Origin: Viscum album
Lineage: Eukaryota > Streptophyta > Magnoliopsida > Santalales > Viscaceae
Length of the DNA: 64,000 nucleotides
Direction: 5' to 3'
Assembly (NCBI GenBank): GCA_963277665.1
Contig: OY728120.1
Span: forward strand, 939,969,195 to 940,033,194
Made by a program: the position numbers and the translations under genes. The notes under the pieces are model-generated. The model saw nothing but the letters and a program-made list of their open reading frames with translations. It searched no databases and was not told the DNA's origin. Shown here in pieces: positions 1-11,630 of this stretch. Each line of letters opens with the position of its first letter. Position 1 is the first letter of the stretch.

Positions 1-685
1 GCTTTAGTGACCTCTAAAAGCCACCGCTAAATCCCTTTAGCGTCCGCTTAGCATCCTCCAAACATCAGACATTTTTGGCCTGTTGCTAAAGCATTTACCA
101 TCATCCGTTTGGATGATACTAAAGATCAACCCCAAAAAAATGTGATTTTCGATCCGGGATGCATTACACAACGCGGGTGTGGTTGGAGGGTTTCCACCAT
201 CTTGCTTCACCGGCCATGGTGGATGCACGGTGGCCTTGGAGGGTTTGGGTTGATTGGTGGCGGTCGTTGTGTAGCGGGGTGATGTCAGGGAGAGACCGGA
301 TGGTTGCTGAAGGTGCATTGGTGTGCCCGGGATGACTGCATGTGACCAGGGCTGGGGTGGGGCGGCAGCGGCGAGCAGTGAAGCGGCAACAAGGGTGTTG
401 TAGGGTGTGTCAAAGAAGACAAGCCAAAGGAGGGAAAATCCCGCATAATTTTAGTTCAGTATTAGTGTCCACCATTTGGAGGTCATCAATACACCCTTTA
501 GAAACCACCATTTGGTGGTCGCAAATACACGGTAACCAAAATGTGGGAAAAATTCCGCCGATTTTTATTTCAATATTAGAGTCTGCCAAATGGAGGATGC
601 TAATACTCCTTTTAGCGACCACCATTTGGTGGTCTCTAATACTCTCCTGCTGCAACATGTGCAATTTCCCAGAATTCTTTTAGTG
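1..685. mobile_element. CACTA-type DNA transposon, right terminal part (continues off the window)
   Basis: The segment ends in TTTTAGTG at 678-685. Read on the other strand this is a CACTAAAAG terminus, as in CACTA (En/Spm) transposons. Immediately inside lie several copies of a short inverted motif, the usual subterminal repeats of this superfamily (transposase binding sites in known members). At 686 the sequence changes abruptly to retrotransposon LTR that has a second copy at 6716, so the boundary is well placed. The next three bases, GAC, could be the 3-bp target duplication; the other end is outside the window. No transposase coding is visible. The segment is more GC-rich than its neighbours. 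Confidence 0.6.
480..640. repeat. Subterminal inverted motifs of the CACTA end
   Basis: GACCACCATTTGGTGGTC at 617-634 is a near-perfect palindrome (8-bp arms around TT). A sister copy, AACCACCATTTGGTGGTC, is at 503-520. Degenerate copies around 460-485 and 583-600 carry the same CCA..TGGAGG core. Each is flanked by TTAG/CTAA-like words. Their clustering near the terminus matches the subterminal binding sites of CACTA elements. Confidence 0.6.
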
Positions 686-1781
686 GACCCTTTCCTCTCT
701 CATCAATTTGTTTTTCGAAATTTTAAGTAATGCCATTAGGCTACTGAATTTTCATAAAAGAAATTGTGCTTTCTCATTCTTTTCAAGTTTCATTTTCATG
801 TGGTGTGTCATTCAAATATTCACACCATGATCTAATTTATTTTTTATTCTATCCCTATACGGAAAAATTATCCATTTATGGATGGGAGAACCTTTTCCCC
901 GCTCTTTTATTATTTTCTAAAACCAATTTATATAGCCGTTATGCTGCAGAAATTTCATTTCAAAATTTCTCTCTCTTTCTCTCAACAAATTCTCTTATTT
1001 TATATATGTGAATAACCATACCTATTTAGTTTATATGGGTGTTCATACTTATAAAAAATGATATATTTGATTCTGGAATTGACATACATGTAACCCTCAC
1101 TCCCTTTCCATGGGTTATAAATGACCTAACAATCTTATTTTTTAAGAACTTTTAAAATGTCACGATTTTGAAAAGAACCCATTTCTTTTATTATCTATGG
1201 GTTATTTATGAAATGTTAATTTATTATCTATGTGGCTCACATGAAATTAAATACATATTAAGGGTGTGCCCTGATATCGCTCTAATTCATTGGGTAAAGA
1301 ATTAATCTCTAGAGATGACAAGTTTCACGATACCTTGGTGAACAACCTTGGTAATTTTTATGAAACCTTGGGGATAAACCTATGTGATATATTCATGAAT
1401 GTATAAATGAAATGTTGTAGCCGAATATTTAAGTTATTATTCAAGTTATTTTTATTATAATATTACTATTCTTCCATTTCTCATTAATTTATGATTTATG
1501 TGATGTTCTTATTAATATTGCTCAAGATCACATGTCAACAATTTCACTTGTTTTCCTTACTGAGCCTTATGCTCACCCTTTCCATTGATGTATGTCTCCA
1601 AGTTATGAGATGTAGTAATTTTACATAGGATGAACCTATGATTAATACTTACAATTGTATTATAAAGATGTTTTATGTTGTTTTCATGTATTATGTTCCT
1701 GATTTCCAAGACACTAGACTTTAAAGATCCTCTGTTTGTAAAATGTAATGAAAAATTATGAAATAAAATGGCGAGATTCCA
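686..1781 (+). repeat. 5' LTR, distal part, of the Tekay/Del-like element
   Basis: It aligns along its whole length with 6716-7401 continued at 31312-31711. Shared landmarks are TTTCCTCTCTCATCAATTTG at the start, CCATGGGTTATAAATGAC in the middle and the final AAATAAAATGG. The left edge is cut by the CACTA terminus. The right edge is CCA at 1779-1781, followed after four bases by the PBS. Open frames inside (such as 766-1011) reappear imperfectly in the other copy and are chance frames. Confidence 0.65.
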
Positions 1782-1785
1782 TAGT

Positions 1786-1797
1786 TGGTATCAAAGG
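1786..1797 (+). other. Primer binding site, tRNA-iMet type
   Basis: TGGTATCAAAGG lies just after the LTR end. It differs by one base over the first ten from TGGTATCAGAGC, the initiator-methionine tRNA complement used by many plant copia elements and chromoviruses. Confidence 0.6.
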
Positions 1798-3301
1798 ATA
1801 GTTAAGTTATTTATAGAAATTAGGCTATGAAAAATTTAGGAATAACCCTATATAAAATTTTAAATATAGGAAAACTTCCTGGTATTTTGGTGAGTATGGA
1901 GTAAGTGGTTTATGAAGCAAATACATCCCTGTATAGATACGAGCAGAACTGTCTTAATGTGTTGGGATGAAAATGAAAGGTATAAGAAACCTTTAAGGTT
2001 AAAACATGTTAGGCTTATTTTTGAGTTTTATAAAAAGGACAACATTTAGACCGTGTGAAAACCTGTCGCGTCGGACAAAGCTGTGTGAATTGAACCTACC
2101 ACCAAAGTGCGATTGGGTTTTATCACCTACCACTGGCCTACGGGAAGTCCTGGGTTAGTATGACTTATTCTTTTTAGTTAAATGATTTTATGGATCCAGA
2201 ATAAGTTTATTTTGGGAACTTATGTTTTATCAAATAGATATCCATAGTATAAGAAAATGATTTTGTGATTAAATGATAAAGGTTATTTTGGAAGATGTTT
2301 TCTCTTTTGGAATACTATATGCCTAAGGAAAATAAAATACTACAGGATTTCATTTGTGGAGGAATGGTTGAAATTTTTATTTTGTAAGAATCTATGTATT
2401 TATTGTAGATATATGGTGATTTTGGTTATTTCGGGAAAATGATTAACCTAGCATAGAGAATATGTGATTAGGTTAATTACACTTTAGTATGAGACTTTAA
2501 TAGTAGTCGATTTTATTTGGAGATAAATGATAAGATTTATTGTGGAAGACTATGTGATTAAATCCTTCTGAGTTTTGGGTTTCAATATTAGTCAGGATTA
2601 TTTTGAATAATTTTAAGGACGATTGTGTATTGAATCGTCTTTCCTGAACTTTGGGTACATTTTGTTGAATTTTGGAGGTTAATAGTAGTATTTCTTTTTA
2701 TAAAGGATTATCCTTTTGGGGGATTATATGATCTCATACTAACCATTTTGTTTTTATTTGATGTCTAAAGACAAGGGAAATATATAGTTCTTCTTTTTTG
2801 GATTATGTGATTCTCTAGACGATGATTCTTGTGCTTTTGATATGACCAAGTCTTTTTGAATGATCATTGTTTGGAGAAAAGATTAGTTTTGGTAGAAACT
2901 TATTAAAGGATGAAACTATACTTGAAGGTAAGTATATTTCCTTATGTTTTTATTCTATGTAGTAAATTAATTCCTCAAAATTATAAAATTAATGTAAAAC
3001 AAAAACATTGTTGGTTTACGTTTCCTACTGGGTAATCAAAGACCGTTTAACACATCATAAGTTTGTGATTTTTTGGTTGTCCTAATCATGTTTTCTATCA
3101 CTCTCCATCAGAACTTGACTGTTTGTTTTCTCTTACATATCCATGTTTTCCTACATGGAATCCAAGTATGGGTTAACTCGAATGACCTTTTTACATCTCT
3201 TGCTTTCTTTTAAAGTGATAGTTTTACTTACTCTTTTTCCGATGTGGGACTTTTAATGAAGTTTCCAAGCCCAATTTTAAAATTATCGGGACAGAATTTT
3301 C
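1798..3301 (+). other. Interior of the Tekay/Del-like element without recognisable genes
   Basis: About 1.5 kb between PBS and polypurine tract. Stops are dense in all frames, and I found no zinc knuckle, protease, RT or integrase motif. One less AT-rich stretch (2050-2160) does not read as a known domain. An autonomous chromovirus interior is usually several kb longer, so this is either a large deletion or a non-autonomous family. Confidence 0.5.
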
Positions 3302-3316
3302 AAAAGGGGGGAAGAA
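3302..3316 (+). other. Polypurine tract before the 3' LTR
   Basis: AAAAGGGGGGAAGAA is all purine and directly precedes TGTAACATCCC. It marks plus-strand priming of the Tekay/Del-like element and fixes its orientation. Confidence 0.7.
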
Positions 3317-4471
3317 TGTAACATCCCAAGAAAATAAATAATATGACATTTTCATATTTATTAATATTTTTAATTAAATATTGTTTTTTAAAGGGGATTC
3401 TATATTCAATGGCGTACCTGACATGCAACAATGAGTTTCTTTGAAATCTTACGTTGCACACTAATAATATAATATTATTATTTTAAATGGTAGTTAACAA
3501 CTAGCCGTTGTATTGGAAGAAATTAATAGAACTAACATAAATATGATAATATATGTTTGTTAAATGTTTTTACATTCATCCAAGAAAAGTCAGAGGCTTA
3601 AAATGTAAATGAATCTAATTTTAAGCATAATTTTCTTTAAAAGGGTGATTTACCGCCTTTTGATGGTGAAAACTTTTTAAATCTAGTTTTTGTCACTTTT
3701 ACATATTATATTTGAAAAAATAATTTTCATCTTTAGAATTGGGACATCATAATTTACTTTGGATGAAATTTTGATATTTTTCTGATAATGTTCATTTTTA
3801 ATGAATAATGAAAAATGTTGTATTTTAATTCAAAACCTCCTTTTAATATAATTTATTTATATGGTTATATTATCTTTTTAATTGGTTTTAAAGTGTAAAT
3901 AGATTATATTTTTACCATTTAACCCAATGCTGGACATTGGAAGTAATTTTACTTTGAAATTGGACATTTACAAGTATCAATATTTTGATGGTTATTATTT
4001 ATTAAAAACACGTTTTTTGTTTCGACGATAGGAATTAATTATAAAATTAATTAATGAAAATTCTATGTTTCAAATTTGGTAAAATAGTCATCATTTTTGA
4101 ATTGTGGATATCAAATTTAGCTTAGAGTGAATTTTTGGAATTTTTTTGAAAACCTTCAATTTTTGATGAATAGTGAAACCACTAAGTAGTAGTTAAAAAA
4201 CTGACTTTTTCATTTAAATGAAAATTTACCACTTCTGTGAATTGAATTTCAAAAATCCGATATACATGGTTGTCATCTGTAAGTAAAATGTGGTTTAATG
4301 GGATGAAAATAATTTTTGGTGAATAGTAACTTTTGCCTTTTATTAACCACAATTAAAGGTAATTAGGGTAATTTAAGGTAAAAATAATGTTATAATAATA
4401 ATAAATTACCTTGAAACTTGTCCTAACCTTATTGTATGAGTAATTTCCAACCAAGAAAATCCACGGGTCAA

Positions 4472-4563
4472 TTTTGGGACCCCATGGAGCCACTTGGGTA
4501 AGATAATGACATTAATAACTTTTTATTTTGGGGCCCCATGGAGCCACTTGGGGTAAGATAATG
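4472..4563 (+). repeat. Direct repeat, two units of about 38 bp
   Basis: The word CCATGGAGCCACTTGG occurs at the core of 4472-4508 and again of 4525-4563. Both units end in GTAAGATAATG, with 16 bp of unrelated sequence between. The second unit abuts the tRNA-like segment that follows. The pair could be a duplicated insertion target or a local tandem duplication. Confidence 0.6.
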
Positions 4564-4692
4564 CCCCATGCACTCGGTTGTGGTGGTTGGGGGGTTTGGG
4601 GTTTGGTCCGGAGATCACGGGGTCGAGTCCCCAGACCTGTTTTCTTCTTACGTGCGTTGTAATAACCCCCTTTTAAAAATAAAAAAGTCATA
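4564..4692 (+). mobile_element. Possible tRNA-derived SINE fragment
   Basis: GGGTCGAGTCC at 4620-4630 matches the RNA polymerase III B-box consensus (GGTTCGANTCC) with one mismatch. About 50 bp upstream CACTCGGTTG-TGG resembles an A box. The segment is GC-rich inside an AT-rich LTR and ends in a C/T and A-rich tail near 4665-4692, as SINEs do. No clear target-site duplication was found. It does not fold into an evident complete tRNA, so I do not call a tRNA gene. Confidence 0.4.
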
Positions 4693-7401
4693 AACATGTA
4701 TTGTTTTACTAAAACAATTTTTACATGGGTTTATATAAGTTATATTTTCGACTATAAATATTCATTGGAAAGATAAAAATATTTCCTAAATCATGATATA
4801 TTTTTTATAATTCTTATACATCAAATAAATAAAATTATTTATGACACAATCATGATGCCGTGTTTACGTCATTAATGGATGATTTAAATAAATAAAAAGA
4901 TAAAAAATTAAAACAATATACAAAACTTGTCCAATTCTTATTGGATGATTTTATTTCAAACATGGGCCACCTTATCTTCTACTTTAATGATTTGTGGACA
5001 TTTAGAAACCGAAAATCATTATATAATAAAATAATATTTTCAAACTTTCCAAAAGAGCCCCTCCTCTCCCTTTTAAAAAGTCCTCACTTCCTACCCATTT
5101 CTCACACTTCTCAAGCCCTTGGATTGTCAAAATCTACTCAAATAATCTCCCAAGATCCCTCTATTCAACCTAGAATCCTTACCTTAGGCAGAAAGAACTT
5201 CAAGAAACCCTTTTGGTTCAAATTAAAGGGAGTTACCCGATTTAAAGGTAACATATTCTCTTACGTTTTATTTTATTTTATTTTACTTATCCAACACCCT
5301 AAACTATTTTTTATTCCTTTATTTTATAAAAACACCATTATCCTAATATAAAATTATGTTTTTATGAGAATTATTCTAGCTACACTTACACACACCTCCA
5401 TCTAATGGGTAAAGAACATACAGTTTCAGTGGACGACGAACTACTGGCTCACGAAACGATGATTGTTTAATTATCTCCTACCGCCTCTCATGGTAGAAAT
5501 TACGATGGAACTATATCTATATATGATATATACTATATTTATGTTTTCTTTATGCTTCTATATTTCCCTTTTTATAGCATACCTTTATTGTTCCCATAAT
5601 GGGTTAACGCGATAATTTCATTAGAGGAAGTGCGGACTACCGCCCCCTCAAAGCGATATGACTTGTTCATGCCATAAGTGGAACGTATAAAGGATATAAT
5701 TTATGAGATTATGTAAAATATATGAAATAAATATTATACTAAAATTATAATATAACTATGAATCACTATGTTTTCATTTGATTAAAATATGAAAAAGAAA
5801 TGAAAGTAGCATTTATGCGTACGTATGGCTTACCATCTCCATGAACATTGCATTTAATTTTTTATCTCCAAATATTATGTACTATTATAAATACATATAT
5901 ATACCAGATATATATGGTATATATGAAATCTAAATGATGAATATCATTCTGGAGATAATGGACTTTTGACCACATGGACAATTTATAATTATAACAAGTT
6001 CATTTTTGACTCAGGTTCTGAACATTGAAAAAATGTCTTATATGAGCTCAAATAATTAACTAATTGTTGAAGAAATGTAATAAGTAATATAAAAAGAATA
6101 ATAAACATGAAAAATATTCTTAATCAAGTATAAAGTAACTTAAGTTTATTATTCATAAAGAACAAGGAACATACGAGCGAGTCAAGTCGGACAACGAGGT
6201 AAGGGATTCTTATCTCACTTTTAATTCCATGAGATTTCCATTATTCGCCACTTATTTATAGCATGTGGTGTATTGTGTACTGAAATTGGATATATATTAT
6301 CAGTATTCTATTTATGTTAATGGTATTCTGTGATTCTTTTGGTGTTTATTAATTTTTGGTCATACGATTCGATTGAATACAATGTGGTAAGGGATTTTCA
6401 TCTCACTTCTAATTCCTGTGAGATTCATGGTATATTTGCCACTATTTCCTTTTGTGTGGTTTATGTACTGCCCATTATTTTAAGCTTTGTGTAATATAAT
6501 TTAATTTATGGGTATTAACATATCCATTATATGATCCTTCACTCATGGGGTGTACATTTCGAAAGTTACCAAATCGGTAAGGGAAACTTTCACCATCCTC
6601 TTTTAAGTCACGACTTCCTTTATGTTATGTCTTATAGTTTCATTTTATGATGTGGGGGATTGTTCTTCTATATATTTACTATTGTAAATTTCATTTCTAA
6701 TTTTTGAGATACCATTTCCTCTCTCATCAATTTGTTTTCTGAAATTCTAAGTGACGCCGTTAGGATGCTGAATTTTCGTAAAAGAAATCGCGCTTTCTCT
6801 TTCTTTTCAAGTTTACTTTTCATGTGGTGTGTCATTAAAATATTCACACCATGATATAATTTCTTTTTTATTCTGTAAATATACTGTAAAATGTTACATT
6901 TATGGATGGGAGACCATTTTCCCCACTCTTTTATTATTTTCTAAAACCAAGTTGTATAGCCATTATGCTGCCGAAATTTCGTCTCAAAATTTCTCTCTTT
7001 CTCTCAAGAAATTATCTTATTTTATATATGTGAATACCCATACCTATTTTGTTTCTATGGGTGTTAATAGTTATATAGAAATTATATATTTTATTCTTAA
7101 ATTTACATACATGTAACCCTCACTCCCTTTCCATGGGTTATAAATGACTTAACGATCTTATTTTTTAAGAACTTTTAAAACGTCACGATTTTGAAATGAA
7201 CCCATTTATTTTATTATCTATGGGTTATTTTTGAAATGTTTGTTTATGATATATGTGGATAAAATTAAAGTAAATACATATTAAGGGTTCACCCTGATAG
7301 CACTCCAATGCATTGAGTAAATAATTTATCTCTAGAGATGACAAGTTTCCCGATACCTTGGTGAACAACTTTGGTAATTTTTATGACACCTTGGGGATGA
7401 A

Positions 7402-8909
7402 TGACTGCGTTGTCATGACACGTCAAATTGATTATGTTTTTAAGGTTGATTTATATTCTAGGGTAGACCCTAGGTTGTCTCTCAAGAAGCGTTGGTAGGT
7501 TTAGAGTGTGTATTTTTAATAAAAATGACTAAGAGAGGGGTGGTTTTGAAAAGTGTTTAAAACAATGACTTAGTTGGAATAGCTTAAAAGTTGAGTGACC
7601 TAGTGGATTTTAAAAAATATGAGATAAAATGGTCGATGTGATTTCACTATACACATATAAAGTTAAATGTTCATATAGATTCATCTTAGGTTTAGAGTAA
7701 TTCTTTGGTTGGAGTTAATTGGAATCCCGATTAATTCATAAGCTTTTATTTCAATGCTTTAAGGACCAAACCTTGACGTAACAATAGTATTGTCAAGGTC
7801 CAATACTTATGCATGGAATAATTGATTCCAAATCAGATTTAAATCTCAATAAATTGGGTATGAAAAGGATTCTTGTGATGTCCAATCGAAACAACACAAG
7901 TCACGCACTCAAAACCTCACACCGATCGGTTAGAAATTAAGAGCATAACACTCACATGCATCAAATAAAGCATTAAAATCTGAAATAAAATAAGATACAT
8001 GGAATAAAATATTTAAACACCCAAATTACTCTAAAAAAGTAGCTAGTGTATGCATCGGAACTCCCTTGACTTGTGTGTAGCTCCCTCACAACGAACACCT
8101 AACTTTTAGCTCGACATCGGGAGGAGGAGGAAGCTCAGGTGGAACTCCTCCTTCATCCATGATCCCTCTATGAGGATAGGGGCCTCCATAACTTCTTGGA
8201 TTGTGAGACGACTCCCTTGGGTCTCTAAAATGGCATAGTATGGCTTCTGGTTCGAACTTGAAAATGGGGAGCCCAATGTGTCATTTTATAGGAAAATTGG
8301 AAGGTGGTTTTAGCCACACAGATTTTATCAATCCACTTGTACCACAAGTTTTGGCCTTTAGACAGTATTATCTTGCTTTGAAGAAAATAGAAACGTTGTA
8401 TCCATACCTCTTGAATGTCTCCACCGAATGTTTGGCACCCTTTTGACAACTACAGCTCAAGATATTGATAAAATACAGAACACCGCATTTGACTTGGTCC
8501 ATATTCGGTTTCTTGGACATATCAGTTCGGAGTGGCTCCATAGAAGCCGAATCAGGATTGGGTTCCTTAATATGAAATGTAGCATATTAAATTTTGGATA
8601 GGCGCACAAAATTTCAGCCCATTTTGATTCACAGATATCGTGTACTATGCAAAATAGTGGACATATGTCCATGGATCCATGCAATTTTGGCCCATTTTTC
8701 TTCCACTTCATCAAAGGCCCTCCAAATCACCTCCACCTACATTGAAATAATGAAAACAAGTAACATTGACCATTCTAATATTTATTAAAATTAATTGATT
8801 AATTAAAACATAAAGTGAAATTTATTATTATATTTGGAATATTCATTACAAAACTAGTTTAAAACTGCAGTGTAAGGGTGGAATAAAATAGTGAATCGTG
8901 GTATGATCA
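7402..8909 (-). repeat. 3' LTR of the Athila-like element
   Basis: Begins (plus strand) TGACTGCGTTGTCATGACAC and ends TATGATCA; it pairs with 29799-31306 at equal length. By eye the two differ at about 8% in the first 300 bp and about 11% in a 430-bp window further in. It carries an 85-codon frame on the sense strand (8457-8714) that also appears in the other LTR copies. Confidence 0.85.
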
Positions 8910-8926
8910 CACCCCCACACCTAAAC
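8910..8926 (-). other. PPT-like tract before the 3' LTR
   Basis: On the minus strand TAGGTGTGGGGGTG precedes the LTR start TGATCATACC. The same tract recurs at 10383-10399 next to the inner LTR fragment. Confidence 0.55.
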
Positions 8927-8967
8927 ATTTGAACTTTTGGGAAAATTCATATATCAAAATACAATTA

Positions 8968-9006
<39 letters not shown>

Positions 9007-9233
9007 CCAACATCCTGAAGATTTATCATTTGAGGAAATTTTATTTAATGTAAAGTGATCAATGCACGAACCACACCAAGGAGTTCTTCCTAGTGAAAAT
9101 AGAAGAAGTTGTCTCATAAATCATATTATAGCGAAATTCAAAAATATTCACGATACCCAATTGAGAAAGGAATTTAGAAGTAAATCATGATACTAACTCT
9201 CCATGTGTGTGTGTGAAAACCATTCCATGCTAT
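8910..9233 (-). repeat. Duplicated 3' untranslated segment, outer copy
   Basis: This stretch repeats 10383-10690: both start CACCCCCACACCTAAACATT, contain an (AT)n run, and end CCATTCCATGCTAT. The AT run spans 8970-9004 here but only about 10443-10461 in the inner copy. At 9231-9234 it joins directly to the middle of an LTR (AAGGACC), which makes the breakpoint of the tandem duplication. Confidence 0.75.
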
Positions 9234-10382
9234 AAGGACCAAACATTGACGTAACAATCGTATTGTCAAGGTCCAATACTTATGCATGGAATAAGATCTT
9301 CCAAAGCAGATTGAAATCTCAATAAGGTGGGTATGAAAAGGATTCTTGTGATGTCCAATCGAAACAACACAAGTCACGCACTCAAAACCTCACACCGATC
9401 AGTTATAAATTAAGAGCATAACACTCACATGCATCAAATCAAGCATTCAAATCTGAAATAAAATAAGATACATGGAATGAAATGTTTAAAAACCCAAATT
9501 ACTCCAAACCAGTAGCTAGTGTATGCATCGGAACTCCCTTTACATGTGTGTATCTCCCTCACAATGAACGCCCAACTTTTAGCTCGACATCGGGAGGAGG
9601 AGGAAGCTCTGGTGGAAATCCTTCTTAATCCTTGATCCGTCTATGAGGATAGGGGCATCCAGAACTTCTTGGATGGTGAGAAGAATCCCTTGTGTCTACA
9701 AAATGGCAGAGTGTGGATTTTGGTTCGAACTTTCAAATGGGGAGCCCAAGGTTTCATTTTATAGGAAAATTGGAAGGTGGTTTTAGGCACACAGATTTCA
9801 TCAATCCACTTGTACCATGCGTTTCGGCCTTCAGACAGTCTTATATTGCTTTGGATAAAATAGAAAAGTTGTATACCTACCTCTTGACTATCTCCACTGA
9901 AAGTGTTGCACCATTTGGACAAATACAACTCAAGATATTGATAAAATACAGAACACCTCATTTGACAGGGTCCATATTCGGTGGCTTGGATAGATCAGTT
10001 CGGATGGGCCCCATAGAAGCCGAACCGGGATTTGGTTCCTTAATATGAAATGTATCCTATTAAGTTTTAGATAGGACCACAAAATATCAGCCCATTTTAA
10101 TACATTTATATCATGTAATCTGCAAAATAGTGGACAGATGTCCATGGATCCATGTAATTTTGGCCCATTTTTCTTCCACTTCATCAAAGGCTGTCCAAAT
10201 CACCTCCACCTACATTGAAATAATGAAAACAAGTAACATTTACCATTATAATATTGATTAAAATCAATTTATTGATTCAAAAATAAAGTTAAATTTATTA
10301 TTATATTTGGAATATTCATTACAAAACTAGTTTAAAACTACGGTGTAAGGGTGGAATAAAACAGTGAATCGTGGTATGATCA
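9234..10382 (-). repeat. Internal Athila LTR fragment (lacks the first ~360 bp)
   Basis: It aligns with 7761-8909 and with 30158-31306 but lacks the part of the LTR that lies at 7402-7760. It ends TATGATCA and is followed by its own polypurine tract and 3' untranslated segment. The join at 9230 has a short shared word (ATGCT), consistent with unequal or illegitimate recombination. In about 430 aligned bases it is no closer to its tandem neighbour than to the distant 5' LTR, so the duplication may predate insertion. The 85-codon frame is again open (9930-10187). Confidence 0.75.
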
Positions 10383-11630
10383 CACCCCCACACCTAAACA
10401 TTTACACTCCTGGAAAAAGTCACATATCCAAATACAATGATGCATATATATATATATATATTTCCAACATCCTAAAGATTTATCATTTGAGGAAATTTTA
10501 TTTAAAGTAAAGTGATCAATGCACAAACCACACCAAGGAGTTCTTCCTAGTGAAAATAGAAAAAGTTGTCTTATAAATTATATCATAGCGAAATTCAAAA
10601 AGATTCATGTTACCCAATTGAGAAAAGAATTCAGAAGTAAACCATGACACTAAATCTCCATGTGTGTATGTGAAAACCATTCCATGCTATTCTTTCCACT
10701 TACTATCCAATAAATATATTTTATTTTAACATTTTTCAGCTTAAATGATTTTGTCACCAAACCTGTCCTACATCCTTTGCAATCATATTTCAAAACCCAC
10801 TCATTTAAGCATTCCCAGAAGTCAAACCATAAGCTACCGACCTAGATATCCCCATATGTTTCACATTTCATCACTCTCCTCATTTATTATATATATTTTT
10901 TAGTTACAATTGGAACAAATCTCACACTCATCTTTCAACCCTTGTTTGATCTCCTCACGACACTAATTGCAATAGTTATAACAAGATAAAAGGTTGAGGA
11001 GGAGTGGTTTTTGATCTGACCAAGACACAATAATTTTTTTTGAGGGCGTACAACAGTCGGACATTAGGTACACATACATAGGTCAATATGGTACAGTAAT
11101 GAAATATATTAGATAAGGAATGAACGTATGGAAATATCATTTAAAGATGAAAAATATTAACCCAACATATATTTACCTTATATTAAGTAAGAAATAATCA
11201 CACTTTGTGGTTTGGTGAAAAAATTTGTGGAGATATTATTGAAACAATTTTCCCAAAACTACACACACAAGGGGCATCAATCATCTCAAATGTTTCATAG
11301 TGATACAACCATTTATATCATTGACAGAAAACCAATTCACTAAAAATCACTCCCTGATGTTAAATTCATACAAAAATTCTTTTTATCCTTCGTTATGGTA
11401 TTTTTACTTTCCCCCCTTTATGGTCACCAAATCATCGAACTTCTAAATTGTTGATGGGGAAAATGAAAATACCATAAAAAAGAATAAAAAGAGAAGAAAA
11501 TAGAAAAAGATGAAAATTCCTAACTAACCCAGGAGTGTATCCACCCCCCCCCCACCTAGAGTATGCAGTGTCCTCACTGTATTAAAAGATAATGTTTGAA
11601 GGAAGGATAAAACCTGGTGGATGTCATTCA
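10383..11630 (-). other. Athila-like 3' untranslated region
   Basis: About 1.2 kb between the end of pol and the inner polypurine tract. The first 308 bp are the inner copy of the duplicated segment. The rest (10691-11630) shows no open frame of note and no envelope-like ORF, which some Athila members carry at this place. A C9 run lies near 11545-11555. Confidence 0.5.

Larger units (their letters stand above)
3317..7401 (+). repeat. 3' LTR of the Tekay/Del-like element, first part
   Basis: It starts TGTAACATCCC after the polypurine tract and runs until the Athila insertion at 7402. The part from 6716 on has its partner in the 5' LTR; the rest (3317-6715) has no partner in the window because the 5' LTR is cut. 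It is very AT-rich and non-coding. The frames at 4941-5351 and 6829-7116 have no recognisable product. Two short insertions or repeats at 4472-4690 are listed separately. The last five bases, ATGAA, are one Athila target-site duplicate. Confidence 0.6.

Noticed and set aside
4564..4640. A functional tRNA gene
   Set aside because: Only the B box and T-arm-like part are convincing; no acceptor stem or anticodon arm can be built.
4941..5351. 136-codon open frame in the Tekay/Del-like 3' LTR
   Set aside because: AT-driven composition, no domain, and it lies wholly inside LTR sequence.
10691..11630. An Athila envelope-like gene
   Set aside because: The position fits, but no open frame or membrane-like segment is present.
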